Assembly (NCBI GenBank): GCA_024138015.1
Contig: JAMXBB010000001.1
Coordinates: 89,394,497 to 89,458,496 of the forward strand
Length of the DNA: 64,000 nt
Reading direction: 5' to 3'
DNA from: Lumnitzera littorea
Taxonomy: Eukaryota; Streptophyta; Magnoliopsida; Myrtales; Combretaceae
The notes below the pieces were generated by a model. That model saw only the letters and a program-made list of their open reading frames with translations, searched no databases and was not told the origin of the DNA. Of this stretch, positions 37,094-48,819 are shown piece by piece (within the stretch, counting starts at the first letter, position 1; each line of letters starts with the position of its first letter). Both the position numbers and the translations under genes were made by a program.

Positions 37094-38988
37094 AGCGGAG
37101 TTAGTTGGCTGGTTAGGAAATAATATCAAACCGCCGTGCTCCTCGATATGGTGAAGCCTACCATCAATGATATGATGAGTAGCATGGATATCATCTACTA
37201 ACCTCACCCTACGTAGAGTATCCGCCTACAGTTAATGAAATAGTTCAAGTTATATTCATATAAATTACTTTGGGAAAAAATAAAATAAGATAAATGGAAG
37301 GAAACCTTACCAAGTATCCCATCACAGCCCCATGATGGGTAATATATCGGCGTATATGATCCTTACACTAGTCATGGTAAGTTAGATCGACACCCCTTAG
37401 TCCCTCAATATCGACAACCCATACATGGCGGTCCACCTCTCAACTAATGTCGTGATGAGGTGATGATCGATTTGAATGAATGGCAGTCGTGTGACCCCCA
37501 AGAAACTAGCATCGGTAAGGTAGTTCTTGAAGCGATTATCCAATGGTATCTGTGACGTACCCTTCCACAGGTTGGATTCCACTCAACGAACCATAATGTA
37601 CTTTCCTCCTTGTAATATTAGATTCAATTTCAGTACAACACTATAAAATTATTGAACTGTATAGATTAATAAATGATTTAATGTGAAAACACACCTGATG
37701 GTCCCATACGTCCTGCGATCGATGTCATCCTTATCCATGCAATACTGACAAGTCACTTAGTCCTAGATCTATCTAACCTACAAAACAATAAAAAAGTATG
37801 TTGTGTCATTGACTTATGAAAGCATAACATTATATGATATGTAATTTAATGTAAGATAAAAACACTTGTATATCTATCTATACCGTTTCTATTAAGTTGA
37901 GGACACTTTCTCCTATTGTGTCCTTCCATTCTACATACGCTACACCTGCTCTTCTCGGTAGGCTCCCTTCAGTCCATCTCCATATGGAATCTCTTCTTCC
38001 TTGGTTTAACCAAACCACGTTTCAGTTTCTTGTTGGGTATGAGGAATGAGTAATTGAGACAGGGCCAATTTAACTCATCACCCATTGGCATGAAGTGTCT
38101 AACGTAAACATCCAACTGATGGGACCACGTATACTATATGCCAATGTACCGACTAATAGTTACTTGAATAGAATTAAGAGCCCTTATCACATGTGAGCAC
38201 GGGATCTTATAGATTTGCTATTTCCTACATGAACACATCATTCTATTCATGTCTACAATATGTATTCGTCCGCCTCGTTTCATTACTCCATTTGCTTTAC
38301 GCCTTTAACCTGTCTTCACCTCCCATATCTTGTTATCACGGCTATATTTCTTGATAGAATGTGCTGGAGCTCAGTTGGCCTACGTTTTTAGCTTTTTTGT
38401 AGCATACTTTGTATTCACTTGCCCTGCATCCATTCCTTCCCTTGCTTGTTTGACTCTTCTTTCCCAATAATTGACACAATTATTGAAAATTTTCTTCATG
38501 AGCGAAGTTAGAGGCAATCCTCTACAACCTTTCAAAATGGCATTGTAGCTTTCAATGATGTTGGATGTCATATATCCAAACCGATAAAAACCATCATAAG
38601 ATAATGTCCATTTGCTCTTGTCAAACGATGAAAACCACGATGGGGCATCCTCCTTAACTTGCACCATTTGATCCATTAAGTATTTAAATTTCCTACGTTG
38701 TGCTTGCATGGCAACAACAGTAGCAAGCTTCTTGCACAATTGGTTCTTATGTACCTTGTTGAAATTGCTAGCGACATGCCGTATAGTTTTAATTCATCAT
38801 ATATAGGGTTATCTTCATTAGTTTGCTATACATGAGGTTGAGAAATACTGAAAGGCCTAACCTGTAAAGTTCTATTGGCAATAGTCCTGATAGGCTGATT
38901 GGAAACTCTAACATATCTCTCTTGTATCCTGTTTTCTCTAAACGCGTCGGACATTTCTATAAAGTTTTCTACATCATCATCATCTGTA
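37094..38988 (-). pseudogene. MULE transposase C-terminal part with SWIM finger and plant mobile domain
   Basis: Minus-strand coding remnants. From 38988 down: TDDDDVENF and NQPIRTIANR (N-terminal part), then an abrupt join near 38790 to CKKLATVVAMQAQRRKFKYL and YDGFYRFGYMTSNIIESYN, which lie downstream of the catalytic core in relatives. The DDE domain is therefore absent. Next come a SWIM finger (CSCRK..PCSHVIRALN, near 38180-38260) and a CCHC knuckle (CSVCRMEGHNRRKC, near 37910-37950). A plant-mobile-domain-like segment follows (LTDASFLGVTRLPFIQIDHHLI..LVERW, 37400-37540), then RLVDDIHATHHIIDGRLHH (37140-37205). Several stops are present. The protein would have bound and mobilised MULE ends; this copy cannot. 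Confidence 0.78.
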
Positions 38989-38993
38989 ATGGC

Positions 38994-41932
38994 TGTCACG
39001 CCCCGAAGCGGTAGAGTCGTAACAGCCCCGCCGTGTAAACCACCCTAAGATAGAAGTTGGCTTCACAACCGCTATCCTAGACCTGATCTACACAAGGCGT
39101 CCACAACTAACCCGCTTTGAAGTAGACAATTTGTAATTTAAATAAATCGTTTACCTATAAAAGTGAGGAATTATATATATATGTTATCATTCAATAATTG
39201 CAGTTAAAGTTTACAACATTTCTCTATAGTATATTCCCTAGTTATTACATCACTCAGAAATGAAAAATAATTCTAAAATAAAAACTTAGACCTTAAAATA
39301 TGTGTTTATTCTTCAATGTTTTTTCTTCACTCCCCAGGATCCAGCAGTTGCTAGCTTCGGAGTAATTGGTTGCCGCTTCTTAGCCAGCACCTGCACGATG
39401 TCTATAGGGATGTGAGCAACCACAGCTCAGTAAGTTAGGACGGAGGACTTAAAACTATACCATACATACAATAAGGTTTTCAATCACTTATTAAGTGCAA
39501 TGCATGTGCAAGCAAATGCCATCGCACGACGTTGTCCGGCTCGTCGTGAGATTAGAGAAATTGTGCCCGCTCTAATCCGGGTTGAGGAGTTACCGTTAAT
39601 GCAACAGCTCACGACCAAACCCAGGCTTGTGTAATGGAGACCTTGCTCCTCCCGCGACTACCTTCGAACCACTGTCTTCATCCCCGCCGCGACCTCCTCT
39701 CCTGTCACTTAGTTCGACTAAGGATGAAGAAGGGACCATTTTGCAATCCTGCGCTATCCCTTCCGAAGGGGTCGGTATTTGGCCGGAGAGTCCTAAATCC
39801 CCTAACGGGTTGCCATGCATGTTCGATTAAGATTACTGGTCGTATATTTGATTAAGTCCAATTTAGGGTGATCAATCATTACATACAATTCATACAGTAT
39901 GTACCAGAGCAACAAACAGAATCATGGCATCACCCATAATCAAGCACATGCATACATTCAACTATCTAACAAGCACAACCAAGCATAATCTTGAGCCTCC
40001 AAAAATACAGCAACGTATTAATCCCAACTTACCTCGACTCCTCGCTCGCTCACTCGAGGTCCGATTTGCTCAGGCCATCGCCGGTTATCCCTATAACACG
40101 AACGTGGTTTCAGCTTTTCATATAATTGTTATAGGTTCGTTTTATCCTATAATGCTTCTTGTTAGGTTTTGTTTACGGTTTAATATGCCTAATTATCTAG
40201 GTATTAAGTCTTTTATAATTATTCTAGGTTTAGGTTTAGGTTTAGGTTTAGGTTTGGGTTCGGTCTCGGTTTCTGCATCAATTTCCGAATTAGGTTTTGG
40301 TTCGATTTTTAAATCCTAAACATGCTCGAATCCTAATGTGAAATTAATTACATTAAGCTCGAGTTTCCAAATATCCTATTGGGTCTTAATTTAGTATTCT
40401 AAGCTATTTGGTACACGCTAGTCCTAATTAGGGTATCGGATTTATCCCCGATGTGAGAAAATCTTACTTTTTTATATAATTACCTAAAATTCAATCTTAA
40501 TTCAGATTTAATATTATTCTGATTTTTACTCTAATATTATCTAAATAATCCTAATTTTCCATATTTATTAATTTACAATTTCACATATTACTAATTTCTT
40601 ATATTACTTACCTAATTTCCTTAATTAACTATACTTAGTACCTAAATGCTAGGATTAGGGTTCCACTGCAGAGATTAACTTCCTTAAACATCTAATTAAG
40701 ATCCAAATCAGTAATTAACATCCTAATCACCTAATTAACTTCAAATTACCCAATTTTTCCATCATTTTAGGGCTAAAAATTAACTTAAAAATTTCGAAAA
40801 TTAATTTTAAAAAAAATGGCTTCATAGCACTGTTCTATGTCACAAGAGCATCCTACAGAAAAATTTTGAGCCCCAAACTACATCCCTAAGCCTATTTAAT
40901 TTCCGGTTTAATCATGCTCGGTTTTGTACAATTTGTTAAGAACCCTATATTTCCAGACATAATTAAACTAAATCAATATTTTTCCCTAAATCTAAATACA
41001 ATAAAACCTCAGAATAACAATTTTCATAATTTTCTGGGTAAAATAACTAATTTTACAAAATTATACAAGAATCGGGCTGGAATTTGAACTCACCAGTTCA
41101 GGTGGCTCCGGCCACCGCGGGCCGCCGTGGCCTTGTCGGCCGGCCTGGGCGCTGCCACCACCGTGTGGTGGTGGTGGCTGTCCACTCCCAAATCCTCGTT
41201 TGGTATGGGTTCCCTTTAAAACCCCTAACTGCACAGTTTTTCTTATTTTTTTTTATTTTCTGAATTTTCTCTCGAATTTTCAACTCTCTCTAATTTTCTC
41301 TGATTTGTATCTGTCCAAATGAGCTTCTGAATTTTTCCTGCTATTTATAGGCAATTGTAGAATTTAATGTGCATTAATTTGATGGGATTTTGCCCCAATT
41401 CCATGATTTTAGGCTTTTTGTTTGTCAAATTCCTATTGGTTATTTTTTTCTTTTTCTGTCACGACCTAATCTTGCATCAGCTTATCCTCTTCTGATTTTT
41501 TTCTGATTTTTTTATAATTATTTTGTATTTTTCTTTAATTATTTACTTAGTTTTCGGCCAATTTTAGTAATTACGCGTATTTTTATCTACACGTAAATAC
41601 ATGTAAGGTACATGTGAACATTCCTAAATATTATTTTGGTCATTCTAAAATTTTTAGTATACATATAATCTATCTCTAATAATTTATTAGTTATTATATT
41701 ACACTTTTTTGCCTTTTTGGTAATTAGCAGTTATTATGCTTAAAATTTGAAAATTTTATAGTCTCCTATTTTACTACTTATTTTCTTAAATTTAAGTTTA
41801 CAGGGTCATTTTTACTGGTATCTTGTTAAATAGTTTATAATTTGGGTGTGATCGGATCTTTTAGCCGATCGCCCTTAACCTTGGGTTCTAAGTTCAATCT
41901 TACGGTTACTTGGCTGAACTTTGGGGCTTACA
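38994..41932 (-). mobile_element. Solo LTR (2.94 kb) related to the Tekay-like LTR, inside the MULE
   Basis: Plus strand begins TGTCACGCCCC and ends GGGGCTTACA; on the minus strand this is TGTAAGCCCC...GGGGCGTGACA. Perfect 5-bp target duplications ATGGC lie at 38989-38993 and 41933-41937. Body sequence is similar to the reverse complement of the gypsy LTRs, but the MPPYNYPE exon is not present at the equivalent site, so it is a related subfamily. A (TAGGTT)n run lies at 40225-40256. Confidence 0.9.
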
Positions 41933-41937
41933 ATGGC

Positions 41938-42168
41938 CATCAGAGTATACGAAACACTTCCCTCATAATAATAAGGATGTTAATGAACAAGCTTAACCCC
42001 ACAAGGAATAACTTCAATACTCGTACAGATTCGTTGGAGAAAATGGTTATAGTTGGAATCTTTCCTCATCTTCAACTTTTTTACCAGGTCCCTATCATAT
42101 TGTGGACCGTTATTTCCATTTACAATATTCTCACCTGCATACACAATTATCTTCACATAATCAGTCAT
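41938..42168 (-). pseudogene. MULE protein N-terminus
   Basis: ATG at 42168 (MTDYVKIIVYAGENIVNGNN...) starts a frame with one stop near 41978. It reads to the solo-LTR junction (..SVSYTLMAI) and resumes in phase at 38988 (TDDDD..) once the LTR and one ATGGC copy are set aside. This is a typical MULE N-terminal region ahead of the transposase domain. Confidence 0.7.
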
Positions 42169-42235
42169 TAATAACCTGTTGAATCATGAATGACAAAATC
42201 AGTAAAGTCTATACAATCTTGCACAGTTTGTAGCA

Positions 42236-43020
42236 CTTACACAATTTCATTTTTCGATGGAGCATCATAACTTCACACTATAACTGTAAGCTCCCACACA
42301 ACTTCATTTTTCGGTAGGGCGTGTCATCTTACCCACACAATTTTACTTCTCGGTAGGACATCTTATCACATTTTATAAATTCACAATATAATTGTAAGCT
42401 CTCATACAATTGTTTTTTTCGGTAGGGTATCTCATCGCATCCACACAGTATCAACTCGGTGGGGTGTGTCATTGCACCCACGCAATTTTATTTCTCGGTG
42501 GGGTATCTTATCACATTCTATAAATTCACAATATAATTGTAAGCTCCCACATGATTGTGTTTTTCGGTGGGGCGTCTCATCGCACCCACACAATTTAATT
42601 TCAGTGGGGCATCTGATCACATTTATACAATTTTTCTTCTTAGTGAGGTATTTTATCACATTTTATAAATTCATACTATAATTGTAACCTCTCATACGAC
42701 TTCGTTTTTCGGTGGGACGTCTCATCGCACCTATACAATTTTGTTTTTCGATGAGACATATCATCGCACCCACACAATTTCATCTCAGCGAGGCATCTCA
42801 TCGTGCCTACATAATTTTACTTTTCAGTGGGGCATCTTATTAAACTCTATAACTTTACACTATAACTTGCGTGCTCTCACACAACATCGTTTTTCGGCGA
42901 GGCGTCTCGTTGCACACATCCAATTTCATCTTAGTGAGGTGTATCATTGCACCCGTACAATTACATTTTTATGTAGACTAGTTTATCTCACACTATAACT
43001 ATAATCTTTTACACAATTTT
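42236..43020. repeat. Nested tandem-repeat array at the 5' side of the MULE gene
   Basis: Short modules such as 'ttttcggtggggcgtctcatcgc', 'acccacacaattt' and 'tataaattcacaatataattgtaag' alternate. They group into about five higher-order units of roughly 110-175 bp, each closing with 'ataattgtaagctc(c/t)ca(c/t)a'. Units start near 42300, 42407, 42550, 42697 and 42885. The array lies between the transposase start (42168) and the right TIR. Scattered open frames in it (for example 42432-42659) are repeats translated by chance. Confidence 0.78.
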
Positions 43021-43430
43021 ATTTCTTGGTATGCCGTAACTAATATATTAGTAAAATCACATACCATATACGAGTCATATATATATATTTCTACGTAACC
43101 ACCACAACTTATATAACTACAAAAATTATACATAACACAAAATTAAGAATAATAAACACAATTAAACATGCATATTACGAAAATATAAATACTACAAAAA
43201 TTATCATGTAACTACATTTTACATGCACAACATAAATGTAGCTGTAAATATAATGTAATTAATAATTTAAAGAAATTATTACAAAACAAAGATGGTAGAT
43301 AGTTACATACAATATTGTTGAGAACGCTGCTGCTCGGAGAGGGAAAATAAGACTAAGCTATCGCTTCAAGACATAATATTAGAGGTTTTCAAGGTTTTTA
43401 ATGTTTGGAAGTGGTGCAAATGAAGGTAGA
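43021..43430. other. AT-rich MULE subterminal sequence
   Basis: No coding frame or RNA gene seen. Very A/T-rich with a short (TA)n run near 43078-43088. Confidence 0.5.
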
Positions 43431-43434
43431 AGGT

Positions 43435-43769
43435 AGAACAAGGGCATATATACTGAATGGAAGGCGTTAGGAAAATTGCGCCTTCCCAACAACACTGAAG
43501 GCGCGTTCTTTCCTTATGCCTTCCTTATTGTAGGGAAGACACGATCCCCCTATGCACCTTCTTTGTTGTAGAGAAGGCGCGATCCCTCTATACGCCTTTC
43601 CTACAATACAGGAAGGCGCGCTTGGGAAGGTATGCTCTTTAAGTACGTCTTTAATTAAAAAAAAAATAACGAATAATGAAGGCATGCGCAACTAGTTTTG
43701 TAAAATTTTCCAAGAACACACTATTTCGGTATGTTTTTTCCAAATTTGTATTACAGAAGTACAAAACTT
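43435..43769 (-). repeat. MULE right terminal inverted repeat with GC-rich minirepeats
   Basis: The outer part (43635-43769) is the inverted match of the left TIR. The inner part (about 43480-43640) holds about four copies of a 45-50 bp unit containing 'gaaggcgcgatcccc' or close variants, each ending in 'ttgtaggg'-like sequence. A related but shorter block occurs inside the left TIR (23640-23760). Confidence 0.7.
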
Positions 43770-43779
43770 AACATACACA

Positions 43780-44183
43780 CACTACTCCACTTATGATAGT
43801 AACCAAGTACGCCTAACTATCCAATTTTGAACAGAATTATCATTACTGCCAAACCCAGTTCATTGTTGCAAATACCCAACTGGCTAACTTAGAAAAACCA
43901 CCAAATTACTCTAACAAATTGTGGTATCAGTCCATGCTCTCTTCTCCAATATGATTCGCACAAATAACCAATTTCCCATTTGTTTTCTTTGTTGAATTGG
44001 TTAGAATTGAACCCCTTCGAAGCTTCTCTTGGCAACCCGATTTTGGCCGACCTAGATCCGAAGATTTGAATTGAAGCCGACCTGTCTGACTTATGTGCTA
44101 ACCGAGCAACCTACGTATCCCCTTTCTAGACTCATGTCAGGCCTTTTCTTTGTTTTCTTTTATTTATTTATTTGTTCTGTTGG
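43780..44183 (+). repeat. Outer left LTR, segment 2
   Basis: Collinear with 63519-63933 of the right LTR: 'actactccacttatgata', 'aaacccagttcattg', 'aactggctaacttag' and 'cctttctagactcatg'-like sequence are shared. It resumes immediately after the right MULE target duplication and ends at a (TA)n tract. Confidence 0.75.
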
Positions 44184-44184
44184 T

Positions 44185-44212
<28 letters not shown>
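44184..44212. repeat. (TA)n tract at the left edge of the pararetroviral block
   Basis: About 14 TA repeats. The equivalent place in the right LTR is an uninterrupted (TA)n (63934-63951) running into 'aaaggggcctttttaataaa'. Here the tract leads instead into pararetroviral sequence, and the LTR resumes at 55657. Confidence 0.85.
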
Positions 44213-44215
<3 letters not shown>

Positions 44216-45990
44216 ATTTAATTCATTAATTTTATTATTGATCCTACAATATTTTGCCGTATAATCAATTTTTTTTACATTTATAACGTCTTAAATTTTT
44301 ATACGATTTTTTCTTATGTTTTTTATTTATTAGCTTTTTTTCAGAGTTTTAAAGAAATTTTTCTTAAAATTTCTTCTAGGTTTCTTATCAAGACATTGTG
44401 AGCATCTAACATTTTTTTTTGTCTTTTTATTTACGAAAGATAGATCATATTGTGCACAGAAATCACCAAGATTTTGGTGTTTTGTGTATTGTTTATTTTT
44501 CAATTGTTTTTGTAATCTTATTATAGTGCATAAATGTGTTCCAATTTTATAAATATAAAATGCTAATTCTCTATATAACAATTTATCATAGGAAATTTCG
44601 CTATTATTTTCCTCTCTGATTTTATTTCTAACTTGTTCTCTTATAAGCTTAGGTAAACCAGCTAGAAATTTTTCTTTTCAAAAAGGTTGATTACAATTAT
44701 TCCTAAGAAAAACTCTTTGGAAAAAAATATTTTTGTATTGACAGAATTCTCCTAAAAATCTACATTTCATATGAGATAGAAGATTTAAAGTTTTATCCCT
44801 AATGTAAGAAGGATCTCTTATGAAATGTTAACTAATAAAAAAAAATTAAAGTACTGACTAGATCTTGAATTGGCTCATTATTTTCATTAAGAATTTTAAT
44901 ACCATTTTTATTAGTTTTATATGAAGTTAAAATATTTATTCTTTGTTCCTCAGTAAGATAATTATCCCACCATCTTTTTAATTGTCTAGTAAAATCGGAA
45001 ACTAAAAGGAGTGCTACTTGATAATCAATAATACTTGGGACAGTTTTGTTAGTATTTGAAAATATTATCATTTGATTAAAAACATTAAGAATTTTTTGTT
45101 CTAAGACTCCATCTATATTCCATCCATAAGTGGATCATAAAGAATATTTATTTTAAAAGTTATCATTTTTCTCTTTAAAATTATATCTGGAGGTGAAGCT
45201 CTCTAATAGTATAATTTTTATGGTTTCATTTAATCTTATTAATTTCTTCATAAGGTTCATTTAACATTAAATCTTTTAAAGAAATATTTGTAGTTGAGTC
45301 TTCCTCTGAATCATTATCGGTTTTATTAAGAATATTAATTTTCTCCGAAGGAGTATGATTTTCAACAATACTTCTTAATTTCCAAGTGTTAGCTAGTGTT
45401 TCCAATTTTAAAATATCAATTAGTCTTATTGTAACTTCTTCTTTAATTACTTTATTTTTTAGCATTCTTTTTCTATCTTCTAAGACTTTTAGAAATTCAT
45501 TGCTTGGATTTTTAGGCATTTTAAAAAGTTTGAATAATGATACATTCTTATTAGTTGTAATTTTATCATAAGTTTTATTTATTTCATTATTTATCATATT
45601 TTCCATTTTGTCTAGTTGTTTTCCTATTATGTGTAAATGTTGATTTGTATAATTATTTTAGTCTATTATTTTTTCAATTCTCATGCCCTCATTTTCTATT
45701 GCATTTTTAAAAGGTACAAGTTTTATTTTAATATTTTTTATAAATAGATTTTATATTATTAAATGGTAGATGATTAGATTCTATGATTTGTCCATTACTT
45801 AATTGCCATTTGAAACATTAGTTTATAATATTAATCTTTTTAGGTTTCAAATAATATTCTTCAAACCATTTAAAGAAATATATTTGAAAACCATTTTTGT
45901 ACGTAAAATCATAATATTCTTATTTTATTTGTTTAGTAACATTATTAAAAGTATTAAAAAACCATTTTCTAATTTTCTCATTTTTCGATG
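44213..45990 (-). pseudogene. Pararetroviral coat-protein-like region (truncated)
   Basis: Minus-strand frames include 45226-45606 (a Lys/Glu-rich frame with SLFKLFKMPKNPSNEF), 44832-45071 (KRWWDNYLTEEQRINI) and 44330-44581 (LGDFCAQYDLSF, CSQCLDKKPRR). This order and composition fit the Gag/coat portion downstream of the movement protein in endogenous caulimovirids. Stops and shifts separate the pieces. The sequence ends at the (TA)n tract before any zinc knuckle or protease, so the region is 3'-truncated. Confidence 0.65.
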
Positions 45991-47148
45991 AATTGGATTC
46001 TTTATTTAGAAAACTCCATCTGGTTCGAAAGATTTTTCTATGACATTAAGGTTTAGATCTCCTGAAATAAAAGTAGATGGTTTTTCATATTTTGGTTCAT
46101 TGTTAGGTTAATAAACTGGTTTAGTTACATCTACTCTATTATTTACTATTCCACTTAATGAGGGATTATTTTGGACATGAGTTTGCTTATTAGATTGAAC
46201 ATTAACTGGTAGAGTTATCATAGGAGGAGGCAGATTTAATGATCTCCTAGATAAAGATGTCATTAACCTAATTTCTAAGGACATTTTAGGGTGATCTAAT
46301 GTTCTTCTAACAAATTGAATTGTTACCTTACCTTCTAGATGTTGGATTACATTAGAAGGTTCGATATTACAAATTATGGGTTTTGGAAGAGGATTATCTA
46401 CTTCCCATTATTCAAGTAGATTAACCTAATTCCATAAAATCATTTTGGGTATTGAAACATTAACTTTAGTTAAATCAATTTGAATCAAAAGCGTTTGACC
46501 CTTTTTATCGATTTTGTAAGCTTTAGATCTAAAGACAACTTTTATTAATTTAAAATACATTTTGTAGATTATAACTAATGGTAAAGCTCCTTCTAACATT
46601 TTATGATTATGTGTTTTAATTTAAAGAATTGAAGAATTCATTATGATCTTATCTCTAAGATCAAGGATAACATTTGGATGGCATTCAAATTGTATTGGAC
46701 CACTACTGAGGCTAGTCTCAATAGTAACATAAATTAATCTTTTATACTCCAATTCTCTAGCATCTCTTAAAACCAATAGAACTGAAGTATCTAATCTTAA
46801 CTTAGTAAGAGGTTTAGCTCCTACTTAGACTAGACCTATATGCATATAATTATATTAATTTGCATATTTTTTAATTAATTCACTATTTAAAAGTTTTATT
46901 GTTGTTAAACTATAAAAAATGAGGATATCCTTTTCTTCTATGGTTATCACATAATCATTTTTTTCAAAAATTTTCCATTTAGCCATTTGATAAATTTAAT
47001 CATATGATGTCTTTGGAATTTTCCAATAATCTATTGTTTTATTAAAATCTTTTATATATATTTCATCTCTATTATTTAACGTAAATTCTTCTGTTTGTTC
47101 TATAGAAGTAAAGTCAGAAGAGGACATAGTTCGTCTAAGTATATTCAT
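45991..47148 (-). pseudogene. Pararetroviral movement-protein-like region
   Basis: Starts at ATG 47148 or 47127 (MSSSDFTSIEQTEEF). Motifs in order: LRDARELEYKRLIYVTIET, SGPIQFECHPN, IKTHNHKM and KKGQTLLIQIDL, which match the 30K-type movement-protein domain of endogenous caulimovirids. Several in-frame stops show it is inactive. Upstream by about 270 bases is a primer-binding site. In the virus family this protein carries virions or nucleic acid between cells. Confidence 0.75.
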
Positions 47149-47412
47149 AATTTTTACCAGACAAATTTAATCCTATCTTATAAATCTATTTCACGAGACT
47201 AATTTGAAAACTTATATTATGATTTCTATTTATGACTCTTTTGCTACCAAATCCTTTGGGATTTATGCTAAGTGTCTATGGAAAAATCACAACACAAGAT
47301 GTTTCATAGAAGAAATCATCTCGAGTGAATGGCAAATATAAGATATAGATCTCCACAAAGGAAATTGTCTCAAATGAAAATTAAAAATTTACTTATAAAA
47401 ACTATATACTCT

Positions 47413-47424
47413 CCTCTGATACCA
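47413..47424 (-). other. Pararetroviral primer-binding site (tRNA-Met)
   Basis: Minus strand TGGTATCAGAGG matches the initiator tRNA-Met site at 11 of 12 positions. It lies upstream of the movement-protein start, as expected in the caulimovirid intergenic region. Confidence 0.75.
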
Positions 47425-47459
47425 TAAGCATCTAAGAGGATTCTATATTAATAATGGTA

Positions 47460-47960
47460 AATGAAAAACAAAAGAGAAAATCAGAAAAAGCATAAGTGAA
47501 GTATTAATGAAATATTAGACACTTAAACATTATCAAACAAATGTATACATAAAATGAAAAGGTATAGTGCGTTGTTAGACTAGATAGATAAGAGATTGGA
47601 TACCCTTTTTTAGATCAGTAGCTCACACTATTGGATCTTTAGCTGATATACCTTTTAAAAAATTAATGTATTTTATTTATTTATAATTAATCATTCAATC
47701 ATAAACATATATACATGACATTAAGGAAAATATATATATGAAACATTAAAATAAAACCACCACAAGCATAGCTACGGTTAATGAGGTTTATATATTAAAG
47801 ATAACATGATAATCTAGGAGTATTAAATGAAAATTACCACAAGCGACATAACTAAGGCTAGTGAGGTTTGTGCATGAATATAAATTAAAAGAAAACTATG
47901 CATAAGAATATAAATGTAAATCTTATGGAGATATACCCATTTAAAATGGAGATTCCCACC
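47460..47960. repeat. Intergenic direct repeat R, copy 1
   Basis: Begins 'ataatggtaaatgaaaaa' and ends near 'cttatggagatata'. A second copy is at 48250-48790 with the same landmarks ('gacacttaaacattatcaa', 'aaggctagtg'). A partial third copy lies inverted at 55503-55615. Confidence 0.8.
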
Positions 47961-47974
47961 ATAAGATAAGAAAA

Positions 47975-48240
47975 TGAAACCTAAATTCTCTCTCTAACTT
48001 TTAATGTATCTATCTTCTCTTCTCCTCTTCTAATCTTCCATCTCCTTCTCTTCTTCTCCTCTTCGAACATATTTCCTCTTCTCTCCTCTTCTTCTTTTCT
48101 TTCTTTTGATCAAAAGGATAATTTCTTCCCTTCCTTCTTTTTTAATTTCACAATTGAGAAGCCATCTTACGCTTCTATTCTAAGGTATTTAAATACCTTA
48201 GTATGTTTTCATTTTATAAGCCAAATGTAATGCTCTTGAT
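47975..48240. repeat. Intergenic inverted repeat X, left arm
   Basis: Reverse complement of about 48820-49130 over its whole length. Landmarks are 'gatggcttctcaatt', 'aaaaaagaaggaag', 'ctaaggtatttaaata' and 'agcattacatttgg'. The two arms enclose repeat R copy 2. Confidence 0.78.
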
Positions 48241-48249
48241 TTGTAATGG

Positions 48250-48790
48250 AGTGAAGTAGGATTCTATATTAATAATGGTAAATGAAAAAAAAAAGAGAAA
48301 ATAAGAAAAAGCATAAATAAATCATTAGTGAAATATTAGACACTTAAACATTATCAAACAAATGTACATATAAGATGAAAAGGTATAGTGCGTTGTTAAA
48401 CCAGACAGATAAGGGATTGGATACCCTTCTTTAGACAAATAACTCGTATTGTCAGGTTTCCAGTTGATATACTTTTTCAAAAAATAATTTATTTTTTTTA
48501 TTTAGAATTAATCATTCAATCATAAATATATATACATAACATTAAGGAAAATATATATATGAAATATTAAAAGAAAACCACCATATGCGGCATAGCTAAG
48601 GCTAGTGGGGTTTATATATTAAAGATTCATGACAATATAAGAGCATTAAATAAAAACCACTACAAACGGTATAGCTAAGGCTAGTAGGGATGCATAAATA
48701 TAAATTAAAAGAAAACTATACATAAGAACATAAATATAAATCTTATGGAGATACAACTATTTAAAATGGAGATTCTCATCATAAGATAAG
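48250..48790. repeat. Intergenic direct repeat R, copy 2
   Basis: Direct copy of 47460-47960, offset by about 790 bases, with scattered substitutions and small indels. Confidence 0.8.
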
Positions 48791-48819
48791 AAGAAGAAGG
48801 TATAATGTTTAAAAACAAA

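Larger units (their letters stand above)
23523..43769 (-). mobile_element. Mutator-like element (MULE), nested and partly deleted
   Basis: Terminal inverted repeats beginning (G/A)AGTTTTGTAC bound the element. Target duplications acatacaca lie at 23514-23522 and 43771-43779. The same 9-mer occurs once at the homologous uninterrupted site in the right outer LTR (63510-63518). Coding remnants run on the minus strand from 42168 to about 24296. They include a MULE N-terminus, a transposase C-terminal part with SWIM zinc finger, a CCHC knuckle and a plant-mobile-domain-like region. The DDE core is missing. Without the nested gypsy element (12.3 kb) and solo LTR (2.9 kb), the element would be about 5 kb. 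Confidence 0.83.

Noticed and set aside
40225..40256. Telomere-like (TAGGTT)n
   Set aside because: The unit is a hexamer, not the plant heptamer TTTAGGG, is only about five copies long and sits inside a solo LTR; a microsatellite is enough to explain it.
42432..42681. Overlapping 71-75 codon frames on both strands
   Set aside because: They are translations of the tandem-repeat array and shift with unit length.
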